Positions 36,466 to 44,049 of a stretch of DNA of 61,778 nucleotides are shown piece after piece. Source of the DNA: JBNKWA01 sp050299555. GTDB taxonomy: Bacteria > Pseudomonadota > Alphaproteobacteria > Rhodobacterales > Rhodobacteraceae. Location of the stretch: assembly GCA_050299555.1 (NCBI GenBank), contig JBNKWA010000053.1:1-61778 (forward strand), in the 5' to 3' direction. A program made the translations under genes and the position numbers. Below the pieces are notes generated by a model. That model made no database searches and was not told where the DNA came from. It was given only the letters and a program-made list of their open reading frames with translations. How positions within the stretch are numbered: position 1 is the stretch's first letter; every line of letters starts with the position of its first letter.

Positions 36466-36918
36466 TCAGCGCTTTTCGGTGAAGAAGGCCTTCAGCAGCG
36501 CCGCGCTTTCAGCCTCGGCGATGCCGCCATAGGTTTCCGGAACGTGGTGGCACTGGGGGTGGGCGAAGATCCGCGCGCCGTGCTCGACCCCGCCGGACTT
36601 GGGGTCCGCCGCCCCGTAGTAGAGCCGCCGGATCCGCGCTGCCGACGCGGCGGCCGCACACATGGCGCAGGGCTCCAGCGTCACCGTGAGGTCGTGGCCG
36701 GTCAGCCGCTCCGACCCCAGCGCTGCGCAGGCGGCCCGGATCGCCAGCATCTCGGCATGGGCCGTGGGGTCGGCCAGCTCTCGGGTGCGGTTGCCGGCCG
36801 CCGCAATGACCTGGCCGTCGGCCGCCGTCACCACCGCGCCCACCGGCACCTCGCCGCGAAGCCCTGCCGCGCGCGCTTCGGCCATGGCCGCTGCCATTGC
36901 GCTTTGAAATCCCGCCAT
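36466..36918 (-). CDS. tadA: tRNA adenosine(34) deaminase TadA
   Basis: A 150-residue zinc deaminase that makes inosine at the wobble position of tRNA-Arg. The zinc/proton-shuttle motif HAEMLAIRAA and the PCAMCAAA block are both present, with GEVPVGAVV upstream as usual. The start is taken at ATG 36918 (MAGFQSAM); ATG 36930 would add four residues, and neither has a clear ribosome site. It is divergent from the pseudouridine synthase gene, with about 100 bases between. Confidence 0.93.
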   Translation of the reverse strand: MAGFQSAMAAAMAEARAAGLRGEVPVGAVVTAADGQVIAAAGNRTRELADPTAHAEMLAIRAACAALGSERLTGHDLTVTLEPCAMCAAAASAARIRRLYYGAADPKSGGVEHGARIFAHPQCHHVPETYGGIAEAESAALLKAFFTEKR

Positions 36919-37024
36919 GGACGCCGTCATGCCGCCGCCGCCCGCCATCCGCAAGCGCAAGCAGCCATGGGCAAGGCTGGCGGCCGCCGCTATGGAAGGG
37001 CAACCAACTTGGGAAGGGCAGACC

Positions 37025-37996
37025 ATGACCGCCAGCGAAGGCGAACGCATCGCCAAGGTGATCGCACGCGCCGGGCTCGCCAGCCGCCGCGACGCCGAGC
37101 GGATGATTGCCGAAGGCCGGGTCTCGGTGAATGGCCGCCGCATCGACAGCCCGGCCCTGAACGTGACCGCCCGCGACCAGATCAGCGTCGACGGCAAGGC
37201 GCTGGCCGCCGCCGAGCCGTTGCGGCTGTGGCGCTATCACAAGCCGGCGGGGCTGGTCACCACCGCCCGCGACGAGAAGGGCAGGGCGACGATCTTCGAC
37301 CGCCTGCCGGACGACATGCCCAGGGTGATGACCGTGGGCCGGCTCGACCTCAATTCAGAGGGACTTCTGCTGCTGACCAACGATGGCGAGCTGAAGCGCC
37401 GTCTCGAACTGCCCTCCACCGGCTGGGTCCGGAAATACCGGGTCCGTGCCCACGGTGTGCCGGACGATGCCGCGCTGGAACCCCTGCGCCGCGGCGTCAC
37501 CGTCGACGGAGAGCGCTTTCAGCCGATGAGCGTTCGCATCGACCGCCAGCAGGGACGCAATGCCTGGCTGACGCTGGGCCTGCGCGAGGGCAGGAATCGC
37601 GAGGTGCGCCGCGCGCTCGAGGCGGTGGGGCTGACGGTCAACCGGCTGATCCGCATCTCGTATGGCCCGTTCCTGCTCGGCGACCTGGCCGAGGGAGCGG
37701 TGGCCGAGGTGCGGCCCAAGGTCCTGCGTGACCAGCTTGGCCTGTCGCCGGCCGGAGCCGGGGAGGCACCTGCCGAAGTGCCCGGGCAAGCAACCGGGCA
37801 AGCGACTGGGCAAGCAACCGGGCAGGCGACAGGGCGGGCCCGCCGCGGCGCGCCGAAGGCCTATCGCCCCGAGGCCGGCGAGGCGACACCGGCGGCCACC
37901 AAGAGTAGCCGCGCACGCGCCGGCGCGGCCACCCCGAACGCCAAACCCCGCCGGGTCCCGCGTCGGGGTGGCGGGCCGGATCGCGGCGGGCGCTAG
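37025..37996 (+). CDS. rluB: RluB/RsuA-family pseudouridine synthase with basic tail
   Basis: A 323-residue rRNA pseudouridine synthase. Residues about 5-65 are an S4 RNA-binding domain (RIAKVIARAGLASRRDAERMI). The catalytic domain contains GRLDLNSEGLLLLTNDGEL with the nucleophilic aspartate, and LREGRNREVRRALEAVGL. After about residue 245 a low-complexity tail begins, with four GQAT units and many Arg, Lys and Pro residues, probably an RNA-binding extension. RluB (23S) is preferred over RsuA (16S) from the extension, but the target is not certain. Confidence 0.88.
   Translation: MTASEGERIAKVIARAGLASRRDAERMIAEGRVSVNGRRIDSPALNVTARDQISVDGKALAAAEPLRLWRYHKPAGLVTTARDEKGRATIFDRLPDDMPRVMTVGRLDLNSEGLLLLTNDGELKRRLELPSTGWVRKYRVRAHGVPDDAALEPLRRGVTVDGERFQPMSVRIDRQQGRNAWLTLGLREGRNREVRRALEAVGLTVNRLIRISYGPFLLGDLAEGAVAEVRPKVLRDQLGLSPAGAGEAPAEVPGQATGQATGQATGQATGRARRGAPKAYRPEAGEATPAATKSSRARAGAATPNAKPRRVPRRGGGPDRGGR
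37784..37831 (+). repeat. Four 12-base tandem repeats inside the pseudouridine synthase gene
   Basis: Units GGGCAAGCAACC, GGGCAAGCGACT, GGGCAAGCAACC and GGGCAGGCGACA run without gaps and encode G-Q-A-T four times in the tail. The length keeps the frame whatever the copy number, so variation would be tolerated. Confidence 0.85.
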
Positions 37997-38087
37997 CCGG
38001 CCGGGAGCACGCTGGCGGTCCTGTGGGCAGTTCAGCCCGGGACAAGGCCCTTGCCGACACCGGGAACGGCCCCTGCCCGGGTTGGCG

Positions 38088-38101
38088 TTGACCTCGATCA
38101 A
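38088..38101 (+). promoter_or_regulatory. FNR-type box of the phaC promoter
   Basis: TTGACCTCGATCAA fits the FNR/FnrL/Anr pattern TTGAY-N4-ATCAA. Its centre lies about 41.5 bases before a start point near 38136, and a -10-like TAGGTA sits at 38125-38130, matching a class II activator position. The phaC ribosome site AGGAGGT follows. Activation at low oxygen is inferred. Confidence 0.7.
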
Positions 38102-38149
38102 TGTGCGCAACCGGGTTCGGGGGTTAGGTATCTTCAGGAGGTACGAGCG

Positions 38150-39949
38150 ATGAACAGGACCAGGAAGGTGGTCCCTTTCGTGACAGCGCCACCCCGCCCC
38201 AATCCGCCCATCGGCGCCGTCCCGACGGTCGGCGCCGCCGAGGAGGTGGTGCCCGTTGACCGGGCTTTCCATGCCTCTGTCGCGCGTCTGACCCGCGGCC
38301 TGTCGCCGGCCGCCGTGCTGCTGGCATGGGCCGACTGGGCCATGCACCTCGCCGCCGCGCCCGGCAGGCAGGCGGAACTTTGGGCCAAGGCGGCACGCAA
38401 GGCTATACGGTTGCAGATGTTCCTGCTGCGATGTGCGGCCTGCGGCGGCCGGGCCGAGCCCTGTATCGAACCGTTGCCCCAGGATCGTCGCTTCACCGCC
38501 GATGCCTGGCAGGCCTGGCCGTGGAACCTGTGGTCGCAGACATTCCTGCTGACGCAGCAGTGGTGGCATGCAGCGACCACGGGGATTCGCGGCGTTTCGC
38601 CGGAGAGTGAGCGGCAGGTCGAGTTCCTCGCGCGGCAGATGCTGGACATGGTGTCGCCGACCAATTTCCCCTGGTCCAACCCCGAGGTGATCAAGGCGAC
38701 GCAGGCCGAGGGCGGCATGAACCTTGTCCGCGGGCTGCAGAACCTGGCCGAGGACCTGCAGTGCCGGATGGCCGGTCTGCCACCGCCGGGCGCCGAGGCG
38801 TTCCGCCCCGGGCGAGAGGTTGCGGTCACGCCCGGCGAGGTCGTGTTCCGCAACCGGCTGATGGAACTGATCCAGTACCGGCCCACCACGCCGACCGTCC
38901 GCCCCGAGCCGGTGCTGTTTGTCCCGGCCTGGATCATGAAGTACTACATCCTCGACCTGTCGCCGCGGAACTCGCTGATCCGCTGGCTGGTGGGCCAGGG
39001 CTTCACGGTCTTTGCGATCTCCTGGATGAACCCCGGATCGGCGGATCGCGACCTTGGACTGGAGGACTACCGGGCCGAGGGTGTGATGGCCGCGCTCGAC
39101 GTGGTTCAGGCGACGACGGGGCAAAAGGTGCATGCGACCGGCTATTGCCTGGGCGGCACGCTTCTGAGCGTCGCTGCCGCAGCCATGGCGCGCGATGGCG
39201 ACGACCGGCTGGCCTCGCTGTCACTGTTCGCCGCGCAGACAGACTTCACCGAGGCCGGTGAGATCAAGCTGTTCATCAGCGAAAGCCAGGTGGCGTTTCT
39301 CGAGGACATGATGGCCGAGCGCGGCTACCTCGAGGCCGGACAGATGGCCGGTGCCTTCCAGATGCTGCGTTCCAACGACCTGCTGTGGTCGCGGATGGTG
39401 CGGGAGTACCTTTTGGGGCGGCGCAGCCCGATGACCGACTTGATGGCCTGGAATGCCGATGCCACGCGAATGCCGGCGCGGATGCACTCGGAATATCTGC
39501 GCAAGCTGTTCCTGAGCAATGATCTGGCCGTGGGAAAGCTGTCGGCAGGCGGCCGCCCGGTGGCGCTATCCGACATCCGCGTACCGGTCTTCGCGGTCGG
39601 CACCGAGACCGATCATGTCGCACCCTGGCGGTCGGTCTACAAGCTGACGCTGCTCGACGATTGCGAAACCACATTCGTGCTGACCAGCGGCGGTCACAAC
39701 GCAGGGATCGTCTCGGAACCCGGCCATCCGCACCGACACTACCGGGTCGCCACGCGGGGACCGATGGCAGCCTGGAGCGACCCCGAGACCTGGCACGCGC
39801 AGGTGCCTGTGCGGGAGGGGTCGTGGTGGCCGGCATGGTGCGACTGGCTGAGTGCGCGGTCCGGGGCTCCCTCGCCACCGCCCGGGCTGGGGGCGGCGGG
39901 CTTTCCGCCGCTGGAGCCGGCACCGGGTCGCTATGTGCTGGAGCGCTGA
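38150..39949 (+). CDS. phaC: Poly(3-hydroxyalkanoate) synthase, class I type
   Basis: A 599-residue polyester synthase. It has the N-terminal region with NPWSN-like FPWSNPEVI, the alpha/beta-hydrolase core with VPAWIMKYYILDL and ISWMNP, the lipase-like box GYCLGG with the catalytic cysteine, the aspartate in GTETDHVAPW, and the histidine in SGGHNAGIV. The end (WWPAWCDWLSARSG) is typical. It polymerises 3-hydroxyacyl-CoA into storage granules. ATG 38150 follows a strong AGGAGGT. No phaA, phaB or phasin gene is adjacent; instead the N-ATPase operon follows and shares the FNR-box promoter layout, so this copy may serve as an electron sink under low oxygen. Confidence 0.94.
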   Translation: MNRTRKVVPFVTAPPRPNPPIGAVPTVGAAEEVVPVDRAFHASVARLTRGLSPAAVLLAWADWAMHLAAAPGRQAELWAKAARKAIRLQMFLLRCAACGGRAEPCIEPLPQDRRFTADAWQAWPWNLWSQTFLLTQQWWHAATTGIRGVSPESERQVEFLARQMLDMVSPTNFPWSNPEVIKATQAEGGMNLVRGLQNLAEDLQCRMAGLPPPGAEAFRPGREVAVTPGEVVFRNRLMELIQYRPTTPTVRPEPVLFVPAWIMKYYILDLSPRNSLIRWLVGQGFTVFAISWMNPGSADRDLGLEDYRAEGVMAALDVVQATTGQKVHATGYCLGGTLLSVAAAAMARDGDDRLASLSLFAAQTDFTEAGEIKLFISESQVAFLEDMMAERGYLEAGQMAGAFQMLRSNDLLWSRMVREYLLGRRSPMTDLMAWNADATRMPARMHSEYLRKLFLSNDLAVGKLSAGGRPVALSDIRVPVFAVGTETDHVAPWRSVYKLTLLDDCETTFVLTSGGHNAGIVSEPGHPHRHYRVATRGPMAAWSDPETWHAQVPVREGSWWPAWCDWLSARSGAPSPPPGLGAAGFPPLEPAPGRYVLER

Positions 39950-39973
39950 CCCGGCCGCCGCCGGCGGACGGCG

Positions 39974-39987
39974 TTGACCTGCATCAA
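39974..39987 (+). promoter_or_regulatory. FNR-type box of the N-ATPase operon promoter
   Basis: TTGACCTGCATCAA differs from the phaC box only in the spacer. A -10-like TAGGCT lies at 40010-40015, 22 bases after the box (23 in phaC), giving a class II geometry with a start near 40022. The atpD ATG is at 40036. Confidence 0.7.
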
Positions 39988-40035
39988 GGCGTCGGTACTG
40001 GCCGCAGCCTAGGCTCGGCTTCGGTAGGTCCCCAG

Positions 40036-41448
40036 ATGCTTGAGCCCAATCAGCCCGGCTTTTCAGGTCACGTTTCGGCCGTCCGCGGCCCGGTGGTCGA
40101 TGTTGCATTCGACGGCTCTTTGCCGCCGCTCAACAGTGCGCTGGTCGTCGCCAGGGATGACGGTGCGCCGCTGATCCTGGAGGTTCACGCTCATCTCGAC
40201 AGCCACCGGGTCCGTGCCATCGCCTTGCACGCGACCCTGGGCCTGGCTCGCGGCACCCCGGTCCGAGCCACCGGAGCCGCGCTGGATGTCCCGGTGGGCG
40301 AGGCGGTGCTCGGCCGGCTGATCGACGTGACCGGTGCGGTGGGCGACGGCGGATCGGCACTGGCTGCCGACACCCCGCGACGGTCGATCCATGGTGCACC
40401 GCCGCCGCTGAACGTCGGGTCCGGCGAGGTGGGGCTGTTCGAGACCGGCATCAAGGTGATAGACCTGATGCTGCCGCTCGCGAAGGGCGGCAAGGCGGCG
40501 ATGTTCGGCGGTGCCGGGGTCGGCAAGACGGTACTGGTGATGGAGCTGATCCACACCATGGTCGAGAAATACCATGGGGTCTCGATCTTCGCCGGCGTCG
40601 GCGAACGCTCGCGCGAGGGCCACGAGATGTTGGCCGAGATGAAGGCCTCGGGCGTGCTTGCCCGCACCGCGCTGGTCTATGGGCAGATGAACGAGCCGCC
40701 CGGCGCGCGTTGGCGCGTACCCCTCGCCGCAGTCGCCATCGCCGAGGACTTTCGCGACCGCGACCACCGAAATGTGCTTCTGATGATGGATAACGTGTTC
40801 CGCTTTGTGCAGGCGGGAAGCGAGGTTTCGGGTCTTTTGGGTCGCCTGCCCTCGCGCGTCGGCTATCAGCCGACGCTGGCGGGTGAGGTGGCGGCGCTGG
40901 AGGAGCGCATCGCTTCGGCCGCCGGCGCTGCGGTCACTGCGATCCAGGCCGTCTATGTCCCGGCTGACGATTTCACCGATCCGGCGGTGACGGCGATCTC
41001 CAGCCACATGGATTCGGCCATTGTCCTTTCGCGACAGCTCGCCGCCGAGGGATTTTATCCGGCGGTCGACCCGCTGGCCTCGTCGTCGCAGCTTCTCGAT
41101 CCGACCGTGGTCGGTGCCGAGCACTACCGGCTGGCCGGCGAGGCGCGCGCGCTGCTGGCCCGTTTCCGCGAGTTGCAGGACATCATTGCGCTGCTCGGCG
41201 TCGAGGAACTGGGCGCGGCGGACCAACTGGCGGTCCGCCGGGCACGCCGGCTGCAGCGCTTCCTGACCCAGCCGTTCGCGGTCACCGAGAGCTTCACCGG
41301 GATGGCCGGTTGCAGCGTGCCCCTGGCCGAGACCCTGGACGGCTGTCGGGCGATCCTTGCCGGCGAGGCCGACGATTGGGCGGAAAGCTCGCTCTACATG
41401 ATCGGTGGCATCGAGGATGCGCGCGCGAAAGAGAAGGTGGCGGCATGA
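40036..41448 (+). CDS. atpD: N-type ATPase beta subunit
   Basis: A 470-residue catalytic subunit of the second, N-type F1Fo ATPase. Walker A is GGAGVGKTVL, followed by the GERSREGHE loop, Walker B-like VLLMMDNVFRF, and the ALEERI and FYPAVDPLASSSQLL blocks. It is first in the order atpDCQRBEFAG, unlike standard operons, where alpha precedes gamma and beta. The DELSEED region reads IIALLGVEELGAADQL, so the acidic motif is altered, a trait of this divergent subfamily. The long frame upstream of ATG 40036 belongs to the promoter and phaC end. Confidence 0.94.
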   Translation: MLEPNQPGFSGHVSAVRGPVVDVAFDGSLPPLNSALVVARDDGAPLILEVHAHLDSHRVRAIALHATLGLARGTPVRATGAALDVPVGEAVLGRLIDVTGAVGDGGSALAADTPRRSIHGAPPPLNVGSGEVGLFETGIKVIDLMLPLAKGGKAAMFGGAGVGKTVLVMELIHTMVEKYHGVSIFAGVGERSREGHEMLAEMKASGVLARTALVYGQMNEPPGARWRVPLAAVAIAEDFRDRDHRNVLLMMDNVFRFVQAGSEVSGLLGRLPSRVGYQPTLAGEVAALEERIASAAGAAVTAIQAVYVPADDFTDPAVTAISSHMDSAIVLSRQLAAEGFYPAVDPLASSSQLLDPTVVGAEHYRLAGEARALLARFRELQDIIALLGVEELGAADQLAVRRARRLQRFLTQPFAVTESFTGMAGCSVPLAETLDGCRAILAGEADDWAESSLYMIGGIEDARAKEKVAA

Positions 41449-41858
41449 GGCTGACGATCGCAACGCCGCTCGAGCTTGTCGTCGCCGAGGACGACGTCGG
41501 AATGGTGCGCGCCGAAGATGCCAGCGGCGGCTTCGGCATCTGGCCCGGCCACGCCGACTTTCTCACCGCGCTCGCCGTCTCGGTCCTGTCCTGGACCGGC
41601 AGCGACGGAGCGCGCCGGCACTGCGCGGTCAAGGGCGGGGTGCTTGCCGTCACCGGTGGCAGGACCGTGGCCGTCGCGACCCGTGCGGCGATGACCGGTG
41701 AACTGCCGGCGCTGGCCGAGACCGTGCTGGCCCGGTTTCGTGCCGAGGACGAAGCAGCTCGTACCGAGCAGGCCGACGCCACGCGCCTGCATCTTCAGGC
41801 GATCCGGCAGATTGCCGCCTCGCTTGAAGGGCGGACCGGTCTGGAGACGTGGCGATGA
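41445..41858 (+). CDS. atpC: N-type ATPase epsilon subunit
   Basis: A 137-residue subunit whose ATG overlaps the atpD stop. The N-terminal beta sandwich shows the family pattern (MRLTIATPLELVV, GGFGIWPGHADFLTALAVSVLSW) and a C-terminal helical pair follows. It sits on the central stalk. Placement directly after beta is the hallmark of N-ATPase operons. Confidence 0.93.
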   Translation: MRLTIATPLELVVAEDDVGMVRAEDASGGFGIWPGHADFLTALAVSVLSWTGSDGARRHCAVKGGVLAVTGGRTVAVATRAAMTGELPALAETVLARFRAEDEAARTEQADATRLHLQAIRQIAASLEGRTGLETWR

Positions 41859-42127
41859 ACGGGGAGGACCCGTTGGCCCGGGCGGCGCGGCAGGCCGCCG
41901 ATCGCGCAGCCAGGGCAGCGCGCGAGGGCGAGGTGTCGCTTTCGCGGCGGCTGGCGCAGATCGGCGTCCTTGGCTGGATTGTCGTTGCGCCGACGCTGGC
42001 GGGGGCCTTTCTCGGCCACTGGCTCGACCGGTTGTTCGGCTCGGGTATCTTCCTTACGGCGCCGCTGCTTCTGGGCGGGCTGGGACTGGGCTGCTGGTTC
42101 GGCTGGAACTGGATGCATCAGCCATGA
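41855..42127 (+). CDS. atpQ: AtpQ, AtpI-like membrane protein of the N-ATPase
   Basis: A 90-residue protein with a basic amphipathic N-terminus (ARAARQAADRAARAAREGE) and two membrane helices (about 40-58 and 66-84) joined by GHWLDRLFGSG, the AtpI-like layout. ATG 41855 overlaps the atpC stop (ATGA). In N-ATPase operons this position is always taken by AtpQ, thought to help assemble the c ring. Confidence 0.88.
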   Translation: MNGEDPLARAARQAADRAARAAREGEVSLSRRLAQIGVLGWIVVAPTLAGAFLGHWLDRLFGSGIFLTAPLLLGGLGLGCWFGWNWMHQP

Positions 42128-42390
42128 CCGTCCTGCTCTCCGCCGCCTTCCTTCTGGCCGGCCTCGGTGCCGGACGGGCGCATTTCGCCTTGCTTCGCGT
42201 CGCGACCGACTCCCTGATCCTCGGCGGCTCGGCCGGCCGGGCACTGGTTCTGACCTTGGCCCGCTTCGGGCTGAGCCTGCTGGTCCTTGCCGGGGCTGCG
42301 CTTGCCGGGGCCTTGCCGCTGCTGGCGGCCGCGCTGGGCTTCGGCCTCGGCCGTGCCTGGGAACTGCATCGCGCGCGGTCGGAACCATGA
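42124..42390 (+). CDS. atpR: AtpR, small membrane protein of the N-ATPase
   Basis: An 88-residue protein made of three hydrophobic segments with arginines inside them (GAGRAHFALLRVA, LTLARFGLSLLVL). Intramembrane arginine is the known trait of AtpR, proposed to meet the c-subunit carboxylate during assembly. Both ends overlap neighbouring genes by ATGA. Confidence 0.87.
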   Translation: MTVLLSAAFLLAGLGAGRAHFALLRVATDSLILGGSAGRALVLTLARFGLSLLVLAGAALAGALPLLAAALGFGLGRAWELHRARSEP

Positions 42391-43070
42391 AGTCGCCGCT
42401 CGAAGAAGCCGTCCTGTTTCACATCGGCCCGGTGCCGGTGGCGCAGTCGGTGGTCACCACCTGGATCATCATCATGTTGCTCGTGGTCTGCGCCTGGTCC
42501 GTGACCCGCCGGCTGGCGCTGAGGCCGTCGGGGCGCCAGGCGGTGCTGGAGCTGATCGTTGCCGCGGTCGACAGCCAGATCAGCGACACCATGCGTGTCG
42601 ACCCCGCCCCCTACCGCAATTTCGTCGGCACGCTCTTCGTGTTCATTCTCGCCGCCAACTGGTCCTCGCTCATTCCCGGCGTCGAGCCGCCCACCGCGCA
42701 GCTTGAAACCGACGCGGCGCTGGCGCTCGTGGTCTTTCTGGCGGTGGTCGGTTTCGGCATCCGGGCTGGCGGCGTGCGGGGCTACCTCAAGAGCTTCGCA
42801 GTACCGACGCCGCTGATGATCCCGCTCAATTTTCTGGAGTCGCTGACCCGCACCTTCTCGCTGCTGGTACGCCTGTTCGGCAACGTGATGAGCGGCGTCT
42901 TCATCATCGGCATCGTTCTGTCGTTGGCCGGGCTCTTGGTGCCGATCCCCTTCATGGTGCTCGAACTGCTGACCGGGTTCATCCAAGCCTACATCTTTGC
43001 GGTGCTTGCCACGGTGTTCATCGCTGCGGCCGTGCAGGAATCCGGCCCGGCCGCGCAGGAAAAGGACTGA
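42387..43070 (+). CDS. atpB: N-type ATPase a subunit
   Basis: A 227-residue integral membrane subunit forming the ion half-channels. The essential arginine is in FSLLVRLFGNVMSG, and the ELLTGFIQAYIFAVLATVFI helix follows. The family opening PLMIPLNFLESLTRTFSLL is present. It overlaps atpR by four bases and is followed after three bases by atpE. Confidence 0.94.
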   Translation: MKSPLEEAVLFHIGPVPVAQSVVTTWIIIMLLVVCAWSVTRRLALRPSGRQAVLELIVAAVDSQISDTMRVDPAPYRNFVGTLFVFILAANWSSLIPGVEPPTAQLETDAALALVVFLAVVGFGIRAGGVRGYLKSFAVPTPLMIPLNFLESLTRTFSLLVRLFGNVMSGVFIIGIVLSLAGLLVPIPFMVLELLTGFIQAYIFAVLATVFIAAAVQESGPAAQEKD

Positions 43071-43073
43071 AGC

Positions 43074-43319
43074 ATGGACTGGATTTCGCTTGCCAGCATC
43101 GTCGGCGCGGCCTTCTCGGTTTCCTTCGGCGCACTCGGCCCGGCCCTCGGCGAGGGTCGCGCGGTTGCCGCCGCCATGGAGGCGATCGCGCGCCAGCCGG
43201 AAGCCGCCAACGCGATCTCGCGCACCCTGTTCGTGGGGCTCGCGATGATCGAGACCACGGCGATCTACTGCCTGGTTGTGGCGCTGCTGCTTCTGTTCGC
43301 CAATCCGCTGGTCGGCTGA
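43074..43319 (+). CDS. atpE: N-type ATPase c subunit with two membrane carboxylates
   Basis: An 81-residue hairpin proteolipid. Helix 1 contains GPALGEGRAV with Glu27, the polar loop is ARQPEA, and helix 2 contains GLAMIETTAIYCLV with Glu60, Thr61, Thr62 and Tyr65. By alignment in mind with the Na+-dependent c subunit of Ilyobacter, Glu60, Thr61 and Tyr65 match its ion ligands, and Glu27 replaces its glutamine. Two carboxylates are characteristic of N-ATPases. Na+ was predicted for the group, while a studied Burkholderia ring was reported to be proton-specific, so the ion is open. Confidence 0.93.
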   Translation: MDWISLASIVGAAFSVSFGALGPALGEGRAVAAAMEAIARQPEAANAISRTLFVGLAMIETTAIYCLVVALLLLFANPLVG

Positions 43320-43323
43320 AACG

Positions 43324-44049
43324 ATGTCCTTCGACTGGTGGACTCTCGGTCTGCAGGCGATCAATTTTGCGGTTCTGGCCTGGCTGTTGGGCCGGGTTCT
43401 GTGGCGTCCGGTCGCAGCGGCGATCGCCGACCGGCGGGCAGAGGCCCAGAGGCTCCTGGACGACGCCGCCTCACGTCGGGACGCGGCAACGGTGTCTCAG
43501 TCGGAGGCCGAAGCTGCACGCGCCGGGATCGCGGCCGAGCGGGCACAGGCACTGGCCGAAGCGCGCGCGGCCGCTGAATCGGACCGGCGCGCCATCCTCG
43601 ACAAGGCCCGTGCCGAGGCTGCCGCGCTTGCCGCCGCTGCCGCCGCGCAGCGACAGGCCGAAGCGGAGGCGGCCGAAGCCGCCTATGCGGCCCGCGCCAG
43701 CGAACTGGCGCTGGACATCGCCCGGCGGATCGGCGCCGGGCTGGCCGGACCCGGGCTCGCCGCCGCCTATCTCGACAGGATGGTACGGCGGATCGAGGTT
43801 GCGCCCGACCGCAACCGGCTTGCGGCCGACGGGCCGGTGTCGCTGGCATGTGCGGTGCCGCCCGCCGCTGCCGATACCGAGGCGCTGCTTCTGCGGCTGT
43901 CCGAGGCGCTTGGCAAGGCGGCCAAGATCACCATTTTCCCCCAGCCCGATCTGATCTGCGGCTATGCGATCACCACGCCGCATTTCAGCGTGGAAAGCTC
44001 TTTCTCCGGGGATCTCGATCGCATTCGCCGTGAAATCGCCGATGGCTGA
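43324..44049 (+). CDS. atpF: N-type ATPase b subunit, extended
   Basis: A 241-residue peripheral stalk protein. One N-terminal membrane helix (INFAVLAWLLGRVLWRPV) leads into a long alanine-rich coiled coil to about residue 150. It continues with about 90 residues that resemble the C-terminal part of a delta subunit rather than ending near 160. No separate atpH exists in the operon, so this extension may replace delta. It overlaps atpA by eight bases. Confidence 0.9.
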   Translation: MSFDWWTLGLQAINFAVLAWLLGRVLWRPVAAAIADRRAEAQRLLDDAASRRDAATVSQSEAEAARAGIAAERAQALAEARAAAESDRRAILDKARAEAAALAAAAAAQRQAEAEAAEAAYAARASELALDIARRIGAGLAGPGLAAAYLDRMVRRIEVAPDRNRLAADGPVSLACAVPPAAADTEALLLRLSEALGKAAKITIFPQPDLICGYAITTPHFSVESSFSGDLDRIRREIADG

